From positions 1 through 64,000 of the forward strand of contig NZ_QEST01000081.1 in the NCBI RefSeq assembly GCF_003311645.1: DNA of 64,000 bases, in the 5' to 3' direction. A program made the position numbers and the translations under genes. A model generated the notes under the pieces. The model saw only the letters and a program-made list of their open reading frames with translations, was not told where the DNA came from and did not search any database. This document shows, one piece after another, positions 34,310 through 43,581 of this stretch; positions within the stretch are counted from its first letter, which is position 1; every line of letters begins with the position of its first letter. The DNA is from Streptomyces sp. PT12. GTDB lineage: Bacteria; Actinomycetota; Actinomycetes; Streptomycetales; Streptomycetaceae.

Positions 34310-35263
34310 TCACCTCAGCAGTTCGAGGCCCAGCGGGGTCAGGGTGTGCAGCACCTCGCTGCCGCGGCGCGTGGAGTGGATCAGGCCCGCGTCGCGGAGG
34401 ACGCGGGCGTGCTGGCTGGCCGACGCGGGGGACACCGCCGCGCTGCGGGCCAGCTCGCCCGTGGTCGTGCCATTGCCGATGCAGCGCAGGACGCGGGCGC
34501 GGGTCGTGCCGAGGAGGCGGGGAAGTGCCGTCGGGCTGCCGGGAGTTGGCGGCGTGTGCTCGATGGGGTACACGAGCACCGGGGTCTGGCCGTCGTCCGC
34601 GTAGGTGACGGGGCGGCGGGAGCAGAAGAACGAAGGGACGAGCAACAGGCCCCGGCCGCCCGGGTGGAGGTCGCGCGCCACGGGGTAGGGCGCCTCGAGG
34701 ACGGGGGCGTTCCAGCGCAGGACCGGGCGCATGCCCTCGAGCAGGCCCTGTGCGCCGCCCGCCATCAGGTCGCGGGCGCGGACCGCGCGGTCCGCGGCCA
34801 CATCGGCGTGCACGCGGGCCCACACCGACGCGTCGGCCTGAAGCGCCGTGCGGTGGTAACGCGCCAGGTCCGTGGCCAGCTGCTCGACGGCCTCGCGGTC
34901 GCCGCCCGCGAGAGCGCGCAGCCAGCCGTGGAACGGCGTCGCCGGGTCGAGGCGGGATATCTCGGCGGCCAGGCGGCGGCGCGGCGTGGCGCGCAGGGCG
35001 TCCAGGCCGCTGTCCCAACTCTCCGCTGCCTGCGGGGGGTTGAGGAAGTCCGGAAAGTAACCCGTCGGCGGTATCAGGGCGCGCAACGTGCCGGGCAGGG
35101 CGCCGAGCCGCCGCCGCGCGCCCTCGCGCCAGCCGCCGTAGACGTGCGTCCCTCGCCGGTCGCGGAAGCGGTGCGTGCTGAGCACCGTCTCCCACAGCGG
35201 ATCGGGACGGTCCGCGACGCGGATGCGGGCCAGGTCCTCGCCGGTGAGATGGATCCGCAGCAC
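34310..35263 (-). CDS. ArsR-type winged-helix regulator with N-terminal DUF5937-like domain
   Basis: 317 aa. The C-terminal about 75 residues are an ArsR-like winged helix (TRARVLRCIGNGTTTGELAR, ASASQHARVLRDAGLIHSTR). The N-terminal 230 residues (MLRIHLTGEDLARIRVADRP, then helical) match streptomycete regulators with a DUF5937-like sensor. GTG start with GGAGGG upstream. Convergent with the lipoprotein genes and divergent from the DUF2617 cluster across 356 bp. Target unknown. Confidence 0.8.
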   Translation of the reverse strand: MLRIHLTGEDLARIRVADRPDPLWETVLSTHRFRDRRGTHVYGGWREGARRRLGALPGTLRALIPPTGYFPDFLNPPQAAESWDSGLDALRATPRRRLAAEISRLDPATPFHGWLRALAGGDREAVEQLATDLARYHRTALQADASVWARVHADVAADRAVRARDLMAGGAQGLLEGMRPVLRWNAPVLEAPYPVARDLHPGGRGLLLVPSFFCSRRPVTYADDGQTPVLVYPIEHTPPTPGSPTALPRLLGTTRARVLRCIGNGTTTGELARSAAVSPASASQHARVLRDAGLIHSTRRGSEVLHTLTPLGLELLR

Positions 35264-35619
35264 CGAGCGCCCTCCTTGTGCAACAAGCCTTGCATCACCC
35301 CGCCCGCTTGACCACGGAGTTTCAGCCTACGCCGAAATGATTCGCCCGATGGCCCGGTTGTCCGCGAAGGTGGGGCCGTCCGGCACCGCCCGGTACGGGG
35401 GGAACAGCGTCGGCTCCGCTTCGCCGCCGCTGTTTACCAGACACGCCGGGGGTAGCTGAGGGACCCTTTCTTGAGGCCACGGCGCGTCCTCCGGGCGCGT
35501 GCCGGACACCACTGTGGCCCCGGCATGTCCCAATGGTGTAACCGTCCCTCGGAGTTGGCATGGTCCCGTGCCATACTCGGCGCCGAAAACACCGGGGAAC
35601 GAGTGGCGGGGGAGTCGAG
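35264..35619. other. 356-bp divergent intergenic region
   Basis: Lies between the ArsR-type regulator and the DUF2617 gene. It holds both promoters. A minus-strand 68-codon frame (35533-35327) opens with TTG and lacks a convincing ribosome-binding site, so I do not call it. No repeat or palindrome stands out. Confidence 0.45.
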
Positions 35620-36144
35620 TTGGCCGCCGAGGGCGGGGGCGTCGGCGCGGGCGGTATACGCCTGGTCACGCCCTATTTGGACACCAGCGCCGAGGAGTTG
35701 TCGTTCGCCATCGGGCTGCCCGCGCGCCCGGCCCTGGCCGTCACCCGGCTGGAACTCCGCGGCGTTTCCGTGGAGTTGCGGCTGCTCGGCGCGTCGCACC
35801 AGGTGTTCGCGGGGCCCGTCGCCGAGACGCTCGCGTGTCTGCCGGGCGAGCCGGGCGGGGGGCCGCCCCGTGCGGTGGAGCGGGACATCGCGGGGTGGCG
35901 TTACCGGTTCGGCTCGCGCGTCCACCGCCACGCGCCCGAGGCGTTCGCGGCCGAGGCCGAGCGGCTGCGCCGCACGACGGCCGAGCGCCCCGGCGCGCTG
36001 TGCGGCGTCTTCCCCGGCTCGCCCGACGCCATCACCGCCCTCGCCGCGCGGCGGGAGGCGGACGTCATCATCTGGCAGACCTGGCACGCGTACCCGGGGA
36101 CCGGCCAGATCGTGGAAACCCGGACTCGGCTGGAGGGCCCGTGA
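35620..36144 (+). CDS. DUF2617 family protein
   Basis: 174 aa. Matches the DUF2617 pattern: LRLLGASHQVF, ETLACLPG, the aromatic RYRFGSRV, GVFPGSPDAITAL and the C-terminal WQTWHAYPGTGQIVETRTRL. The TTG at 35620 is chosen because GGGGGAG sits 6 nt upstream and the family starts near there. The stop overlaps the next gene (GTGA). It is the first gene of a four-gene set seen in streptomycetes with DUF4247, DUF350 and a membrane aminopropyltransferase. Biochemical role unknown. Confidence 0.85.
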   Translation: MAAEGGGVGAGGIRLVTPYLDTSAEELSFAIGLPARPALAVTRLELRGVSVELRLLGASHQVFAGPVAETLACLPGEPGGGPPRAVERDIAGWRYRFGSRVHRHAPEAFAAEAERLRRTTAERPGALCGVFPGSPDAITALAARREADVIIWQTWHAYPGTGQIVETRTRLEGP

Positions 36145-36572
36145 AGCGAACTCCCGTGAAGCGCACCAGGATCGTCGCGGCGGCGGCCGTGGCGGGCACG
36201 CTGCTGCTGAGCGGCTGCGGCGGTGGCGACGACGATGACGACGACGCGCCGCGCGCCTGGATAGCCAGCACATACGACCGGGTGCGGACCGACCTCTACG
36301 AGGACCCCGCTGACGCCCCGACGCGCGTCGCGGGGGAGATCGCCGAGGAGCGGGGCCCCGAGGACCGCATCACGAGCGAGGACATGGTCTTCCTCTGGTA
36401 CGACGACGACATCGTGGCGGTGGCCCCGCGCACCGTGGGCGGCAGCGAGATCGAGGTCGGCGACTACGACCGCATGCGCTCGCGTTACAGCACCCACCTC
36501 AGCCGGTGGCCCGTCTCGCAGAGCAGCAGCGGCGGCGACTTCAGGGGCGGCGGCCCCGGCTCGGGCAAGTAG
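36141..36572 (+). CDS. DUF4247 lipoprotein
   Basis: 143 aa. Lipoprotein signal (basic start, lipobox LLSGC with Cys about residue 26) followed by an Asp run and a compact domain (MVFLWYDDDIVAVAP, EVGDYDRMRSRY). The tail is Gly/Ser-rich. The GTG start overlaps the DUF2617 stop. Second gene of the aminopropyltransferase cluster; located outside the membrane, function unknown. Confidence 0.85.
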   Translation: MKRTPVKRTRIVAAAAVAGTLLLSGCGGGDDDDDDAPRAWIASTYDRVRTDLYEDPADAPTRVAGEIAEERGPEDRITSEDMVFLWYDDDIVAVAPRTVGGSEIEVGDYDRMRSRYSTHLSRWPVSQSSSGGDFRGGGPGSGK

Positions 36573-36644
36573 CGGCCCGCGCACGCAGAGGGAACGCAAG
36601 GGACCGAACGAGGAAGCGACGAGAGAGTACGGAGTGGGAACAAC

Positions 36645-37085
36645 ATGGTGGAAGAGATAGTCGAGTCCGCCGGGCAGGCCGTGCTCTACGGCCTGGTCGG
36701 CTTCGCCGTCATGGCGGTGGCGTTCGTCGCGCTCGACCTGGTGACGCCGGGGCACCTGTTCAAGGTGGTCTGGTCCGAGCGCAACAAGGGCGCGGCCGTG
36801 GTGCTCGGCTCGGAGATGGCGGGCGTGGGCTGGATCGTCGCCGAGGCGATCAGGGCGAGCGAGTCCGAGGCGGGCCTGGACTACGGCCTGCTCTCCACCG
36901 GGCTCTACGGCCTGGCGGGCGTCGTGGTGATGACCCTGGTCTTCCTCGTGGTCGGCGCTATCACGCCCGGCCCGATGGGCGCGCGCGTGCTCGAGGACCA
37001 GGACGGGCGCCCGCACCCGGCCGCGTGGGTGCAGGGCGCGGTGTACCTCGGCACGGCGCTCATGGTCGGCGCGGCGCTTTCGTGA
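36645..37085 (+). CDS. DUF350 membrane protein
   Basis: 146 aa with four predicted membrane segments in two similar halves (GLVGFAVMAVAFVALDLVTPG and GLAGVVVMTLVFLVVGAITPG), the internal repeat of the DUF350 family. The start has GGAGTGGG upstream and the stop overlaps the aminopropyltransferase start (GTGA). DUF350 proteins often accompany spermidine-synthase-like genes; a membrane partner role is inferred. Confidence 0.9.
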   Translation: MVEEIVESAGQAVLYGLVGFAVMAVAFVALDLVTPGHLFKVVWSERNKGAAVVLGSEMAGVGWIVAEAIRASESEAGLDYGLLSTGLYGLAGVVVMTLVFLVVGAITPGPMGARVLEDQDGRPHPAAWVQGAVYLGTALMVGAALS

Positions 37086-38668
37086 GTCCGCGCCCCAGGG
37101 TGGCGCGGTTCCTCCTGCTGCTGACCGTGTTCCTGTGCGCCGCCTGCGGGTTGGCGTACGAGCTCGCGCTGGTCGCGCTGGGCGGCTACCTCATCGGGAA
37201 CACGGTCTTCCAGACCTCGCTCGTGCTGTCCGTGATGGTCTTCGCCATGGGCATCGGCTCGCTCGCGGCCAAGCCGCTGCAACGGCGCGCGGTCGGCGCG
37301 TTCGCCGTGGTCGAGGGGATCCTCGCGCTGGTCGGCGGCCTCTCCGTGCTGCTGCTCTATGTGATGTTCGCGTGGCTGAACATCTACACCCCGGCGATGA
37401 TCGTCGTGGCGTCCGTCGTGGGGCTGCTGATCGGCGCGGAGATCCCGCTGCTGATGACGATGCTCCAGCGCATCAGGCGGCAGGAGGCGGGCGGCGCGGT
37501 CGCGGACATGTTCGCGGTCGACTACCTGGGCGCGCTGGTCGGCGGGCTGTCCTTCCCGCTCCTGCTGCTGCCGACGTTCGGGCAGCTCAAGGGGGCGCTC
37601 GTGGTCGGCGCTGTCAACGCGGTCGTGGGCGTCGCGGCCGTCGTGTGGATCTTCAGGCGGCAGCTGCGCGCGGTGGTGCGCGGCGGGCTGCTCGCCGGGA
37701 TGGCGACCGTGCTCACGGTCCTCGGCGTGGTGTACGCGTACGCGGAGGACATCGAGGTCACCGCGCGGCAGCGGCTGTACCGCGACCCGATCGTGCACGC
37801 GGAGCGCACGCTGTACCAGGAGATCGTGATCACGCGCTCGCTCGGCTTCACGCAGGCCGAGGACCTGCGGCTCTTCCTCAACGGCGACCTCCAGTTCTCA
37901 TCGCTCGACGAGTATCGCTACCACGAGGCGCTGACACACCCGGCGCTCGCGGGTGACCGTTCCGACGTGCTGATCCTGGGCGGCGGCGACGGGCTGGCGC
38001 TGCGGGAGGTGCTGCGTTACGACGACGTGGAACGCGTCACGCTCGTCGAGCTCGACGGGGCGATGACGGGTCTTGCCGAGGAGTACGGCCCGCTGCGCGA
38101 GCTGAACGGCGACGCGCTGGCCGACCCGAGGGTCACGGTGGTCAACGAGGACGCGTTCACGTGGCTGCGCGAGGCGCCCGGCGGCTTCGACGCGGCGCTG
38201 GTCGACTTCCCCGACCCGGAGGACATGGCGACGGCGAAGCTGTACTCGGTGGAGTTCTACGCGATGCTCTCCGGGGTGCTCGCGCCCGAGGGGCGCGTGG
38301 TGGTGCAGGCGGGCTCGCCGTTCTTCGCGCCGCGCACCTACTGGTCGATCGACGCGACGCTGCGCGAGGCGGGCCTTGGCACGACGCCGTACCAGGTGGA
38401 CGTGCCGAGCTTCGGGAACTGGGGCTTCGTGCTCGCCACCGCCGAGGCGCGCGGCGGGCGGGGCGGGGGGTTCAGCTCGGGGGCCGCGACATCGGGGCCG
38501 CCGCTGGCGCTGGCGCCCGACGCGCCGGAGCTGCGTTTCCTCGACGACGCGGTGCTGCGCGCGGCCACGGTCTTCCCGGTGGACCGCCGCGAGCGGGACG
38601 TCAGACCGAGCACGCTGATGGACCCCGCGGTGCTCGAATACGCCCAGAGCGAGTGGCAGTTCGATTAG
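37082..38668 (+). CDS. Membrane-bound polyamine aminopropyltransferase (SpeE-like)
   Basis: 528 aa. The N-terminal about 215 residues contain seven or so membrane segments; residues about 235-450 form a spermidine-synthase fold with YQEIVITR, DGDLQFS-type LNGDLQFSSLDEYRYHEAL, the SAM-site glycine loop ILGGGDGLALREVL, TLVELDGAM and LVDFPDP. It would transfer an aminopropyl group from decarboxylated SAM to an acceptor at the inner membrane face. A C-terminal Gly/Ala-rich insert (GGRGGGFSSGAA) is present. GTG start coupled to DUF350. The physiological acceptor is not known. Confidence 0.9.
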   Translation: MSPRPRVARFLLLLTVFLCAACGLAYELALVALGGYLIGNTVFQTSLVLSVMVFAMGIGSLAAKPLQRRAVGAFAVVEGILALVGGLSVLLLYVMFAWLNIYTPAMIVVASVVGLLIGAEIPLLMTMLQRIRRQEAGGAVADMFAVDYLGALVGGLSFPLLLLPTFGQLKGALVVGAVNAVVGVAAVVWIFRRQLRAVVRGGLLAGMATVLTVLGVVYAYAEDIEVTARQRLYRDPIVHAERTLYQEIVITRSLGFTQAEDLRLFLNGDLQFSSLDEYRYHEALTHPALAGDRSDVLILGGGDGLALREVLRYDDVERVTLVELDGAMTGLAEEYGPLRELNGDALADPRVTVVNEDAFTWLREAPGGFDAALVDFPDPEDMATAKLYSVEFYAMLSGVLAPEGRVVVQAGSPFFAPRTYWSIDATLREAGLGTTPYQVDVPSFGNWGFVLATAEARGGRGGGFSSGAATSGPPLALAPDAPELRFLDDAVLRAATVFPVDRRERDVRPSTLMDPAVLEYAQSEWQFD

Positions 38669-38800
38669 CGGTGCCCTGCCCGGGCGGGCCATGCGCCCTT
38701 CCTGCCGGTCGGCCCGGCGCCCCGGCGGGCGCGTCACGGGCGGGCCGCGGGCGCGTCACGGGAGAAACACGTTCGACATCTCCTCGCAACACGCCCAGTC

Positions 38801-40021
38801 CTACGCCCTGGCCGGGCTCGTCGCCGTACGGGCGGCCAGGCGGCGGTCCGCGCTGTCGGGGGCGTAGAGCGACTCCACCACCATCGCCGCCGCCCCGCTC
38901 AGGCCCGCCCTGTCGCCAAGGCGCGAGGTGACCACCTGGAGATACGCCGTGGTCCTTGGCATCGCCCGCTGGTAGAGCGTCTCGCGCACCCCGGTCAGGA
39001 ACGGCGGCCCCGCCAGGTCGCCCGCGATCATCAGCACGCCCGGGTTGATCAGCGTGACCACGGTGGCCAGCACCCCGCCCACCAGGCGCCCGGCCTCGCG
39101 CGCGAGCCGCACCGCGTCCGGGTGGCCGACGGCCAGCTGGTCGCGCACCCCCGAGCCCGACGCGGTCGGCGTGCCCGCCGCGGTCAGCTGCTCGGCGAGC
39201 GCCCGCCCGCTGGCCACCGCCGCCAGGCAGCCATACGAGCCGCAGCGGCACAGCGCGTGCCCGTATTGGCTCAGCCTGATGTGACCGATATCACCAGCGG
39301 CGCCGTCGATGCCCTGATAGATCTCGCCGCCGACCACGACCCCCGCCCCTATGCCGGTGGACACCTTGATCAGCAGAAACGCCGAACAATCGGCGAAATT
39401 CTGGCGTTGTTCGGCGAAAGCCATCAAGTTCGCGTCATTTTCGAGCAGGACGGGTATGTGTGAGGCGCCGTCGAAGCGCAGCTCGGCGGCCAGCGCCTCC
39501 CGCAGCCGCCGCGCCACGGGGTAGCGGTCCCAGCCCGGCATCATCGGCGGCTGCACGACCTCGCCCGAGACCGGGTGCACGGGCCCTGGCACCGAGAGGC
39601 CGATCCCGCACACCGCGTCCACGCGCACCCCTGCCTTGTCGAGCAGCAGCGCGAACCAGTGGGCCAGCCGCCCCAGCACCTCGTCGGGGCCCTGATTGAT
39701 CATCAGCGCGCCCGCGTGCTCGGCCAGCACCGTGCCGCCCAGGTCGAGCACGGCCGCGCGGGCGTGGCGCGTTTCGAGGTCGGCGCACAGGACGACCGCG
39801 TGGCCCGTGTCGAACGTCAGGCGCAGCGAGGGGCGCCCTCCGGTCGGCGCGTCCACCGGGTCGCCCGCCGCCTCACGGATCCAGCCCGCGCGGAAGAGCT
39901 GGTCCAGGCGGTGGGAGACGGTCGAGCGGGAGAGCCCCGTGACGCGTTGCAGCTCTCCCCTGGTGCACGCCTGACCCGCGCGGATCAGACGCAGCAGGTG
40001 TCCCGCGCTCGCCTGGTTCAT
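38801..40021 (-). CDS. ROK-family transcriptional regulator
   Basis: 406 aa. N-terminal MarR-like winged helix (GELQRVTGLSRSTVSHRLDQ), then a ROK domain with the sugar-kinase-like ATP-site motifs (ADLETRHARAAVLDLGG, STGIGAGVVVGGEI), ENDANLMAFAE and the Zn-binding signature GHIRL-x-CRCGSYGCL. It probably senses a sugar and controls the divergent glycosidase pair across a 170-bp AT-richer region. Confidence 0.92.
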   Translation of the reverse strand: MNQASAGHLLRLIRAGQACTRGELQRVTGLSRSTVSHRLDQLFRAGWIREAAGDPVDAPTGGRPSLRLTFDTGHAVVLCADLETRHARAAVLDLGGTVLAEHAGALMINQGPDEVLGRLAHWFALLLDKAGVRVDAVCGIGLSVPGPVHPVSGEVVQPPMMPGWDRYPVARRLREALAAELRFDGASHIPVLLENDANLMAFAEQRQNFADCSAFLLIKVSTGIGAGVVVGGEIYQGIDGAAGDIGHIRLSQYGHALCRCGSYGCLAAVASGRALAEQLTAAGTPTASGSGVRDQLAVGHPDAVRLAREAGRLVGGVLATVVTLINPGVLMIAGDLAGPPFLTGVRETLYQRAMPRTTAYLQVVTSRLGDRAGLSGAAAMVVESLYAPDSADRRLAARTATSPARA

Positions 40022-40087
40022 GGACTGCCTTCCCGCCCACCGGATCTCGGATTCCCGCCCCCTTCAGCTTGTGAAGGAGATATTACA

Positions 40088-40128
40088 GCGGTACTTTTGC
40101 GTGTTAAGTAGACGTAACTCTGCGGTAC
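40088..40128. promoter_or_regulatory. Candidate ROK operator region
   Basis: GCGGTAC occurs twice as direct repeats (40088-40094, 40122-40128), flanking an imperfect inverted repeat GTTAAGTAGACGTAAC (40103-40118). This is the most AT-rich part of the ROK/glycosidase divergent promoter. Likely regulatory; which protein binds is inference. Confidence 0.4.
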
Positions 40129-40191
40129 CTTCGACAAAACGACAGGTGCGTCCGCCAGGCAGCGAACGCGCCGCCCTCCTCCGGAGCCCAC

Positions 40192-41550
40192 GTGGACACC
40201 GCTGATCACCTTCAGCTTCCGAGACCCTCATCGATCGCGTCCCCCTCGTCGATCGCATACAACAACGCCCGCCGCGTCCTCTCGGGCAACTGGACCGGAT
40301 GCTCCACGGTCCCCTCGCGCACCCTGTACCCACACCAGTGGAGCTGGGACTCGGGCTTCGTCGCCATCGGCCTGCGTCACCTCTCCCCCGTCCGCGCGCA
40401 GAGCGAGCTGGAGTCGCTGCTCGCCGCCCAGTGGGCCGACGGCCGGGTCCCGCACATCGTCTTCAACCCCGCGGTCCCGCTCTCCGCGTACTTCCCGAGC
40501 CCCGACTTCTGGCGCTCCTCCCTCGCGGGGGACCGCGCCGGGGCGCCGACCGCCGTGGAGACCTCCGGCATCGTGCAGCCCCCCATCCACGCGGTGGCCG
40601 CCTGGCTCGTGCACCAGGCCGACCCCGCCGCGTCCGAGAGCCGCGGCTTCCTCGCCCGCCTCTACCCCCGGCTCGTCGCCTGGCAGCGCTACCTCACCGA
40701 GCGCCGCGACCTCGGCGGCCGCGGCCTTGCGTCCATCGTCCACCCCTGGGAGTCCGGCATGGACAACAGCCCGTGCTGGGACCCGCCGCTCTCCCGCATC
40801 GAGCCCGCCGCCACCGCGACGTTCCAGCGCGCCGACCTCGACCACGGCTGCGCGACCGACCGGCCCACCGACCTGGACTACGGGCGTTATGTCCGCCTCG
40901 CCGAGCGGTACCGCGACGACGGGTACGCCGACGACGCGGGCCGCCACCGCTTCGCCGTGGAAGATCCCGGGTTCAACGCCCTGCTCGCCGCCTCGGAGCA
41001 CGCGCTCGCCGACATCGCCGCCGCGATCGGCGCCGACCCCTACGACCACCAGGTGCGCGCCGAGCAGTTGACGACGGCGCTGCTCAAGCGGCTGTGGAGC
41101 CAGGACGACGGCCTCTTCCTGTGCCACGACGTACTCGCGGGGCGCACGGTGCGCGAGCGCAGCGCCGCGGGGCTGCTGCCGCTGATCCTCCCCGGCCTTC
41201 CCGACGAGATCGCCACGGCGCTGCTGGCCACGGCGGCGGGCGAGCACTTCGGCCTCGACGGCTCGGTCAGGCTCGTGCCGAGCTACGACCTCAAGGGCCA
41301 CGCGTTCGACCCCTGCCGGTACTGGCGCGGGCCCGCGTGGTTCAACGTGAACTGGCTGCTGGAGCGCGGGCTGCGCCTGCACGGCGCCGCCGACCGGGCC
41401 GACGCGCTGCGCGCCACCCTGCTGGGGGCCGCGGCGGACTCCGGGTTCGCCGAGTATGTGGACCCGTTCACCGGCCAGGCCAGGGGGAGCCGCGACTTCA
41501 GCTGGACCGCGGCCCTCACCATCGACCTGCTCGCGGAGGTGGACCGTTGA
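40192..41550 (+). CDS. MGH1-like / GH63-type glycoside hydrolase
   Basis: 452 aa, soluble, no signal peptide. (Alpha/alpha)6-barrel style with WSWDSGFVAIGLRHL near residue 50, HPWESGMDNSP (about 184) and the late YWRGPAWFNVNWLLERGL, which match the mannosylglycerate/glucosylglycerate hydrolase-like (MGH1, GH63-related) family. GTG start with CCGGAG upstream. The stop overlaps the next gene (TTGA). Likely cleaves a small alpha-glycoside in the cytoplasm; the substrate cannot be read from sequence. Control by the divergent ROK protein is likely. Confidence 0.85.
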   Translation: MDTADHLQLPRPSSIASPSSIAYNNARRVLSGNWTGCSTVPSRTLYPHQWSWDSGFVAIGLRHLSPVRAQSELESLLAAQWADGRVPHIVFNPAVPLSAYFPSPDFWRSSLAGDRAGAPTAVETSGIVQPPIHAVAAWLVHQADPAASESRGFLARLYPRLVAWQRYLTERRDLGGRGLASIVHPWESGMDNSPCWDPPLSRIEPAATATFQRADLDHGCATDRPTDLDYGRYVRLAERYRDDGYADDAGRHRFAVEDPGFNALLAASEHALADIAAAIGADPYDHQVRAEQLTTALLKRLWSQDDGLFLCHDVLAGRTVRERSAAGLLPLILPGLPDEIATALLATAAGEHFGLDGSVRLVPSYDLKGHAFDPCRYWRGPAWFNVNWLLERGLRLHGAADRADALRATLLGAAADSGFAEYVDPFTGQARGSRDFSWTAALTIDLLAEVDR

Positions 41551-43466
41551 TCACGACAGGGCACTGCCTGCTCGTCAACGACGGCACGTTTCTCGCGGTC
41601 GGTCCTTCGGGGGACATCACCGGCGAGCGCGGCGCCCATCCGCACGGCCTCTTCGCGCGCGACGCCCGGCACCTCAGCCGCTGGCAGCTGACCGTCGACG
41701 GCTCGACGCCGACCGTCCTGATGCCCGCCGAGTCCACGGGCGCGAGCGCGACCAGCGTCCTGACCCCGCCCGGCAGCCGCGCCGAGGCGCCCGCGCTGAC
41801 CGTCTTCCGCGAGCAGCGCGTGAGCGACGGCGGTCTGGTGGAGCGCATCAGGCTCAGCAGCAACCGAGGCGCGCCCTGCGAGACGCTGCTCGCCCTGATC
41901 GTCGACGCGGACTTCGCCGATCAGTTCGAGCTGCGTTCCGATCACCGCTGGTACGAGAAGCCGCACGCGGTGCGCACCAGGTCGTTACTTCCCGACGGGG
42001 TCGAGTTCGGCTACCGGCGCCGTGAGTGGCACTCGCGCACGGCCGTGACGGCCGAGCCCGCGCCCGAGGCGGTCGAGGAGACCGGCAGCGGCGCGCGGCG
42101 GCTGTGCTGGCGCGTCGAGCTGCCGCCGCACGGCTCGGCCGAGCTGACGCTGCGCGTGGCGGCGCACCCGTACGGCGCGCCCGAGTCGGCGGCGGTCTTC
42201 CCCGAGGACCCGGCGCCGCGCGAGCTCGACGTCCCCGATGGCTGGCCGGGGCTCGCCCGCGCGTGCGCGCAGGGCCTGGCCGACCTGACCGCGCTGCGCA
42301 TGACCGCGACCGGCCCCGACGGCGAGCCGGTGCGCGTTCCGGCCGCGGGGGTGCCGTGGTTCCTCACGCTGCTCGGCCGCCATGCCGCGATCGCCTCGCT
42401 GTTCGCGCTCCCCGCGCGCCCCGAGACGGCCGCGGCGACGCTGCTCGCGCTGGCCGCGGCGCAGGCCACGGGCGAGGACGCGGACCGGCTCGCGCAGCCG
42501 GGCAAGATCGTGCACGAGCTGCGCCACGGCGAGCTCGCCCACTTCGGGCAGGTGCCGTACGGGCGTTACTACGGCTCGGTGGACAGCACCCCGCTCTTCC
42601 TCGTGCTGCTGGGCGCCCACGCGCAGGCCACGGGCGACGACAAGCTGGCCCACCGCCTTGAACGGAACGCCCGGGCCGCGGTGGACTGGATGTTCCACTC
42701 GGGCGGCCTGGCCGAGCACGGCTATCTGCGCTACCGCGCCGACGAGGGCGGCCTGGCGAACCAGAGCTGGAAGGACTCCCCCGGCGCGATCTGCCGCGCC
42801 GACGGCACCCCGGCCAAGGGCGTCATCACGGCGGCATCGGCACAGGGTTACGCGTATGACGCGCTGCGCCGCACGGCCCGCCTGGCGCGTTCCACCTGGG
42901 ACGACCCCCGGTACGCCGACCGCCTCGACGCGGCGGCCGACGGGCTCAGGGCGCGTTTCCTCGCCGACTTCTGGCTGGACGAGCGGGACTTCCCCGCGCT
43001 GGCCCTCGACGGCGAGGGCGAACGGGTCGACGCGCTCGGCTCGGACGCGGGCCATCTGCTGTGGACGGGCATCCTCGACGAGGAGCGTGGCAAGTCCGTG
43101 GGGCGGCGCCTGCTCTCGCCCGCGTTCTTCACCGGCTGGGGCGTGCGCACGCTGGCGGCGGGCCAGGAGGCGTACCACCCGCTGTCGTACCACCGGGGCA
43201 GCGTGTGGCCGCACGACAGCGCGATCGCGGCACTCGGCCTCGCGCGGTACGGCCTGCACGAGGAGGCGGCGACGCTCACGCGTGGCCTGCTCGCGATGGC
43301 GGAGCGGCACGGCTACCGGATGCCCGAGGTGATCGCGGGCTACGCCCGCGCCGAACACCCCGAGCCCGTCCCCTATCCCCACGCGTGCTCGCCGCAGGCG
43401 TGGGCGGCGGCCTCGCCGCTCGCGCTGCGCACGGCGGTCTCGAACGTCGCGGCCGCGGCGCGCTGA
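41547..43466 (+). CDS. Glycogen-debranching-type glycosidase (amylo-1,6-glucosidase-like)
   Basis: 639 aa. The N-terminal beta domain typical of glycogen debranching N-terminal proteins (DGTFLAVGPSGDI, GLFARDARHLSRWQL) is followed by an (alpha/alpha)6 catalytic region (PWFLTLLGRHAAIAS, YGSVDSTPLFL, NQSWKDSPGAI, SYHRGSVWPHDSAIAALGL). The TTG start (41547) overlaps the upstream stop by TTGA and GGAGG precedes it, so it is translationally coupled. It probably works with the upstream enzyme on the same glycoside. Annotation as debranching enzyme is by fold, not proven substrate. Confidence 0.88.
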   Translation: MITTGHCLLVNDGTFLAVGPSGDITGERGAHPHGLFARDARHLSRWQLTVDGSTPTVLMPAESTGASATSVLTPPGSRAEAPALTVFREQRVSDGGLVERIRLSSNRGAPCETLLALIVDADFADQFELRSDHRWYEKPHAVRTRSLLPDGVEFGYRRREWHSRTAVTAEPAPEAVEETGSGARRLCWRVELPPHGSAELTLRVAAHPYGAPESAAVFPEDPAPRELDVPDGWPGLARACAQGLADLTALRMTATGPDGEPVRVPAAGVPWFLTLLGRHAAIASLFALPARPETAAATLLALAAAQATGEDADRLAQPGKIVHELRHGELAHFGQVPYGRYYGSVDSTPLFLVLLGAHAQATGDDKLAHRLERNARAAVDWMFHSGGLAEHGYLRYRADEGGLANQSWKDSPGAICRADGTPAKGVITAASAQGYAYDALRRTARLARSTWDDPRYADRLDAAADGLRARFLADFWLDERDFPALALDGEGERVDALGSDAGHLLWTGILDEERGKSVGRRLLSPAFFTGWGVRTLAAGQEAYHPLSYHRGSVWPHDSAIAALGLARYGLHEEAATLTRGLLAMAERHGYRMPEVIAGYARAEHPEPVPYPHACSPQAWAAASPLALRTAVSNVAAAAR

Positions 43467-43473
43467 CCGGGCC

Positions 43474-43503
43474 CCGCCCGCCCCTTCCGGGAGGGGCGGG
43501 CGG
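43474..43503. terminator. Strong hairpin between convergent glycosidase and dusB
   Basis: Perfect 12-bp GC stem (CCGCCCGCCCCT with AGGGGCGGGCGG) around TCCGGG, 8 bp after the glycosidase stop. It probably serves both converging genes. Confidence 0.8.
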
Positions 43504-43581
43504 TCGGGGCCGCGGCAGGGCGGCGGAGTGCGGGGCGGCGGCGCGCGCGGCGCGGTCTCGACGGGGGCGCGCGCGGGGCGG

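Noticed and set aside
35327-35533. Minus-strand 68-codon frame in the ArsR/DUF2617 intergenic region
   Set aside because: TTG start, weak ribosome-binding site and no recognisable family; a resemblance to DUF397 proteins was too slight to support.
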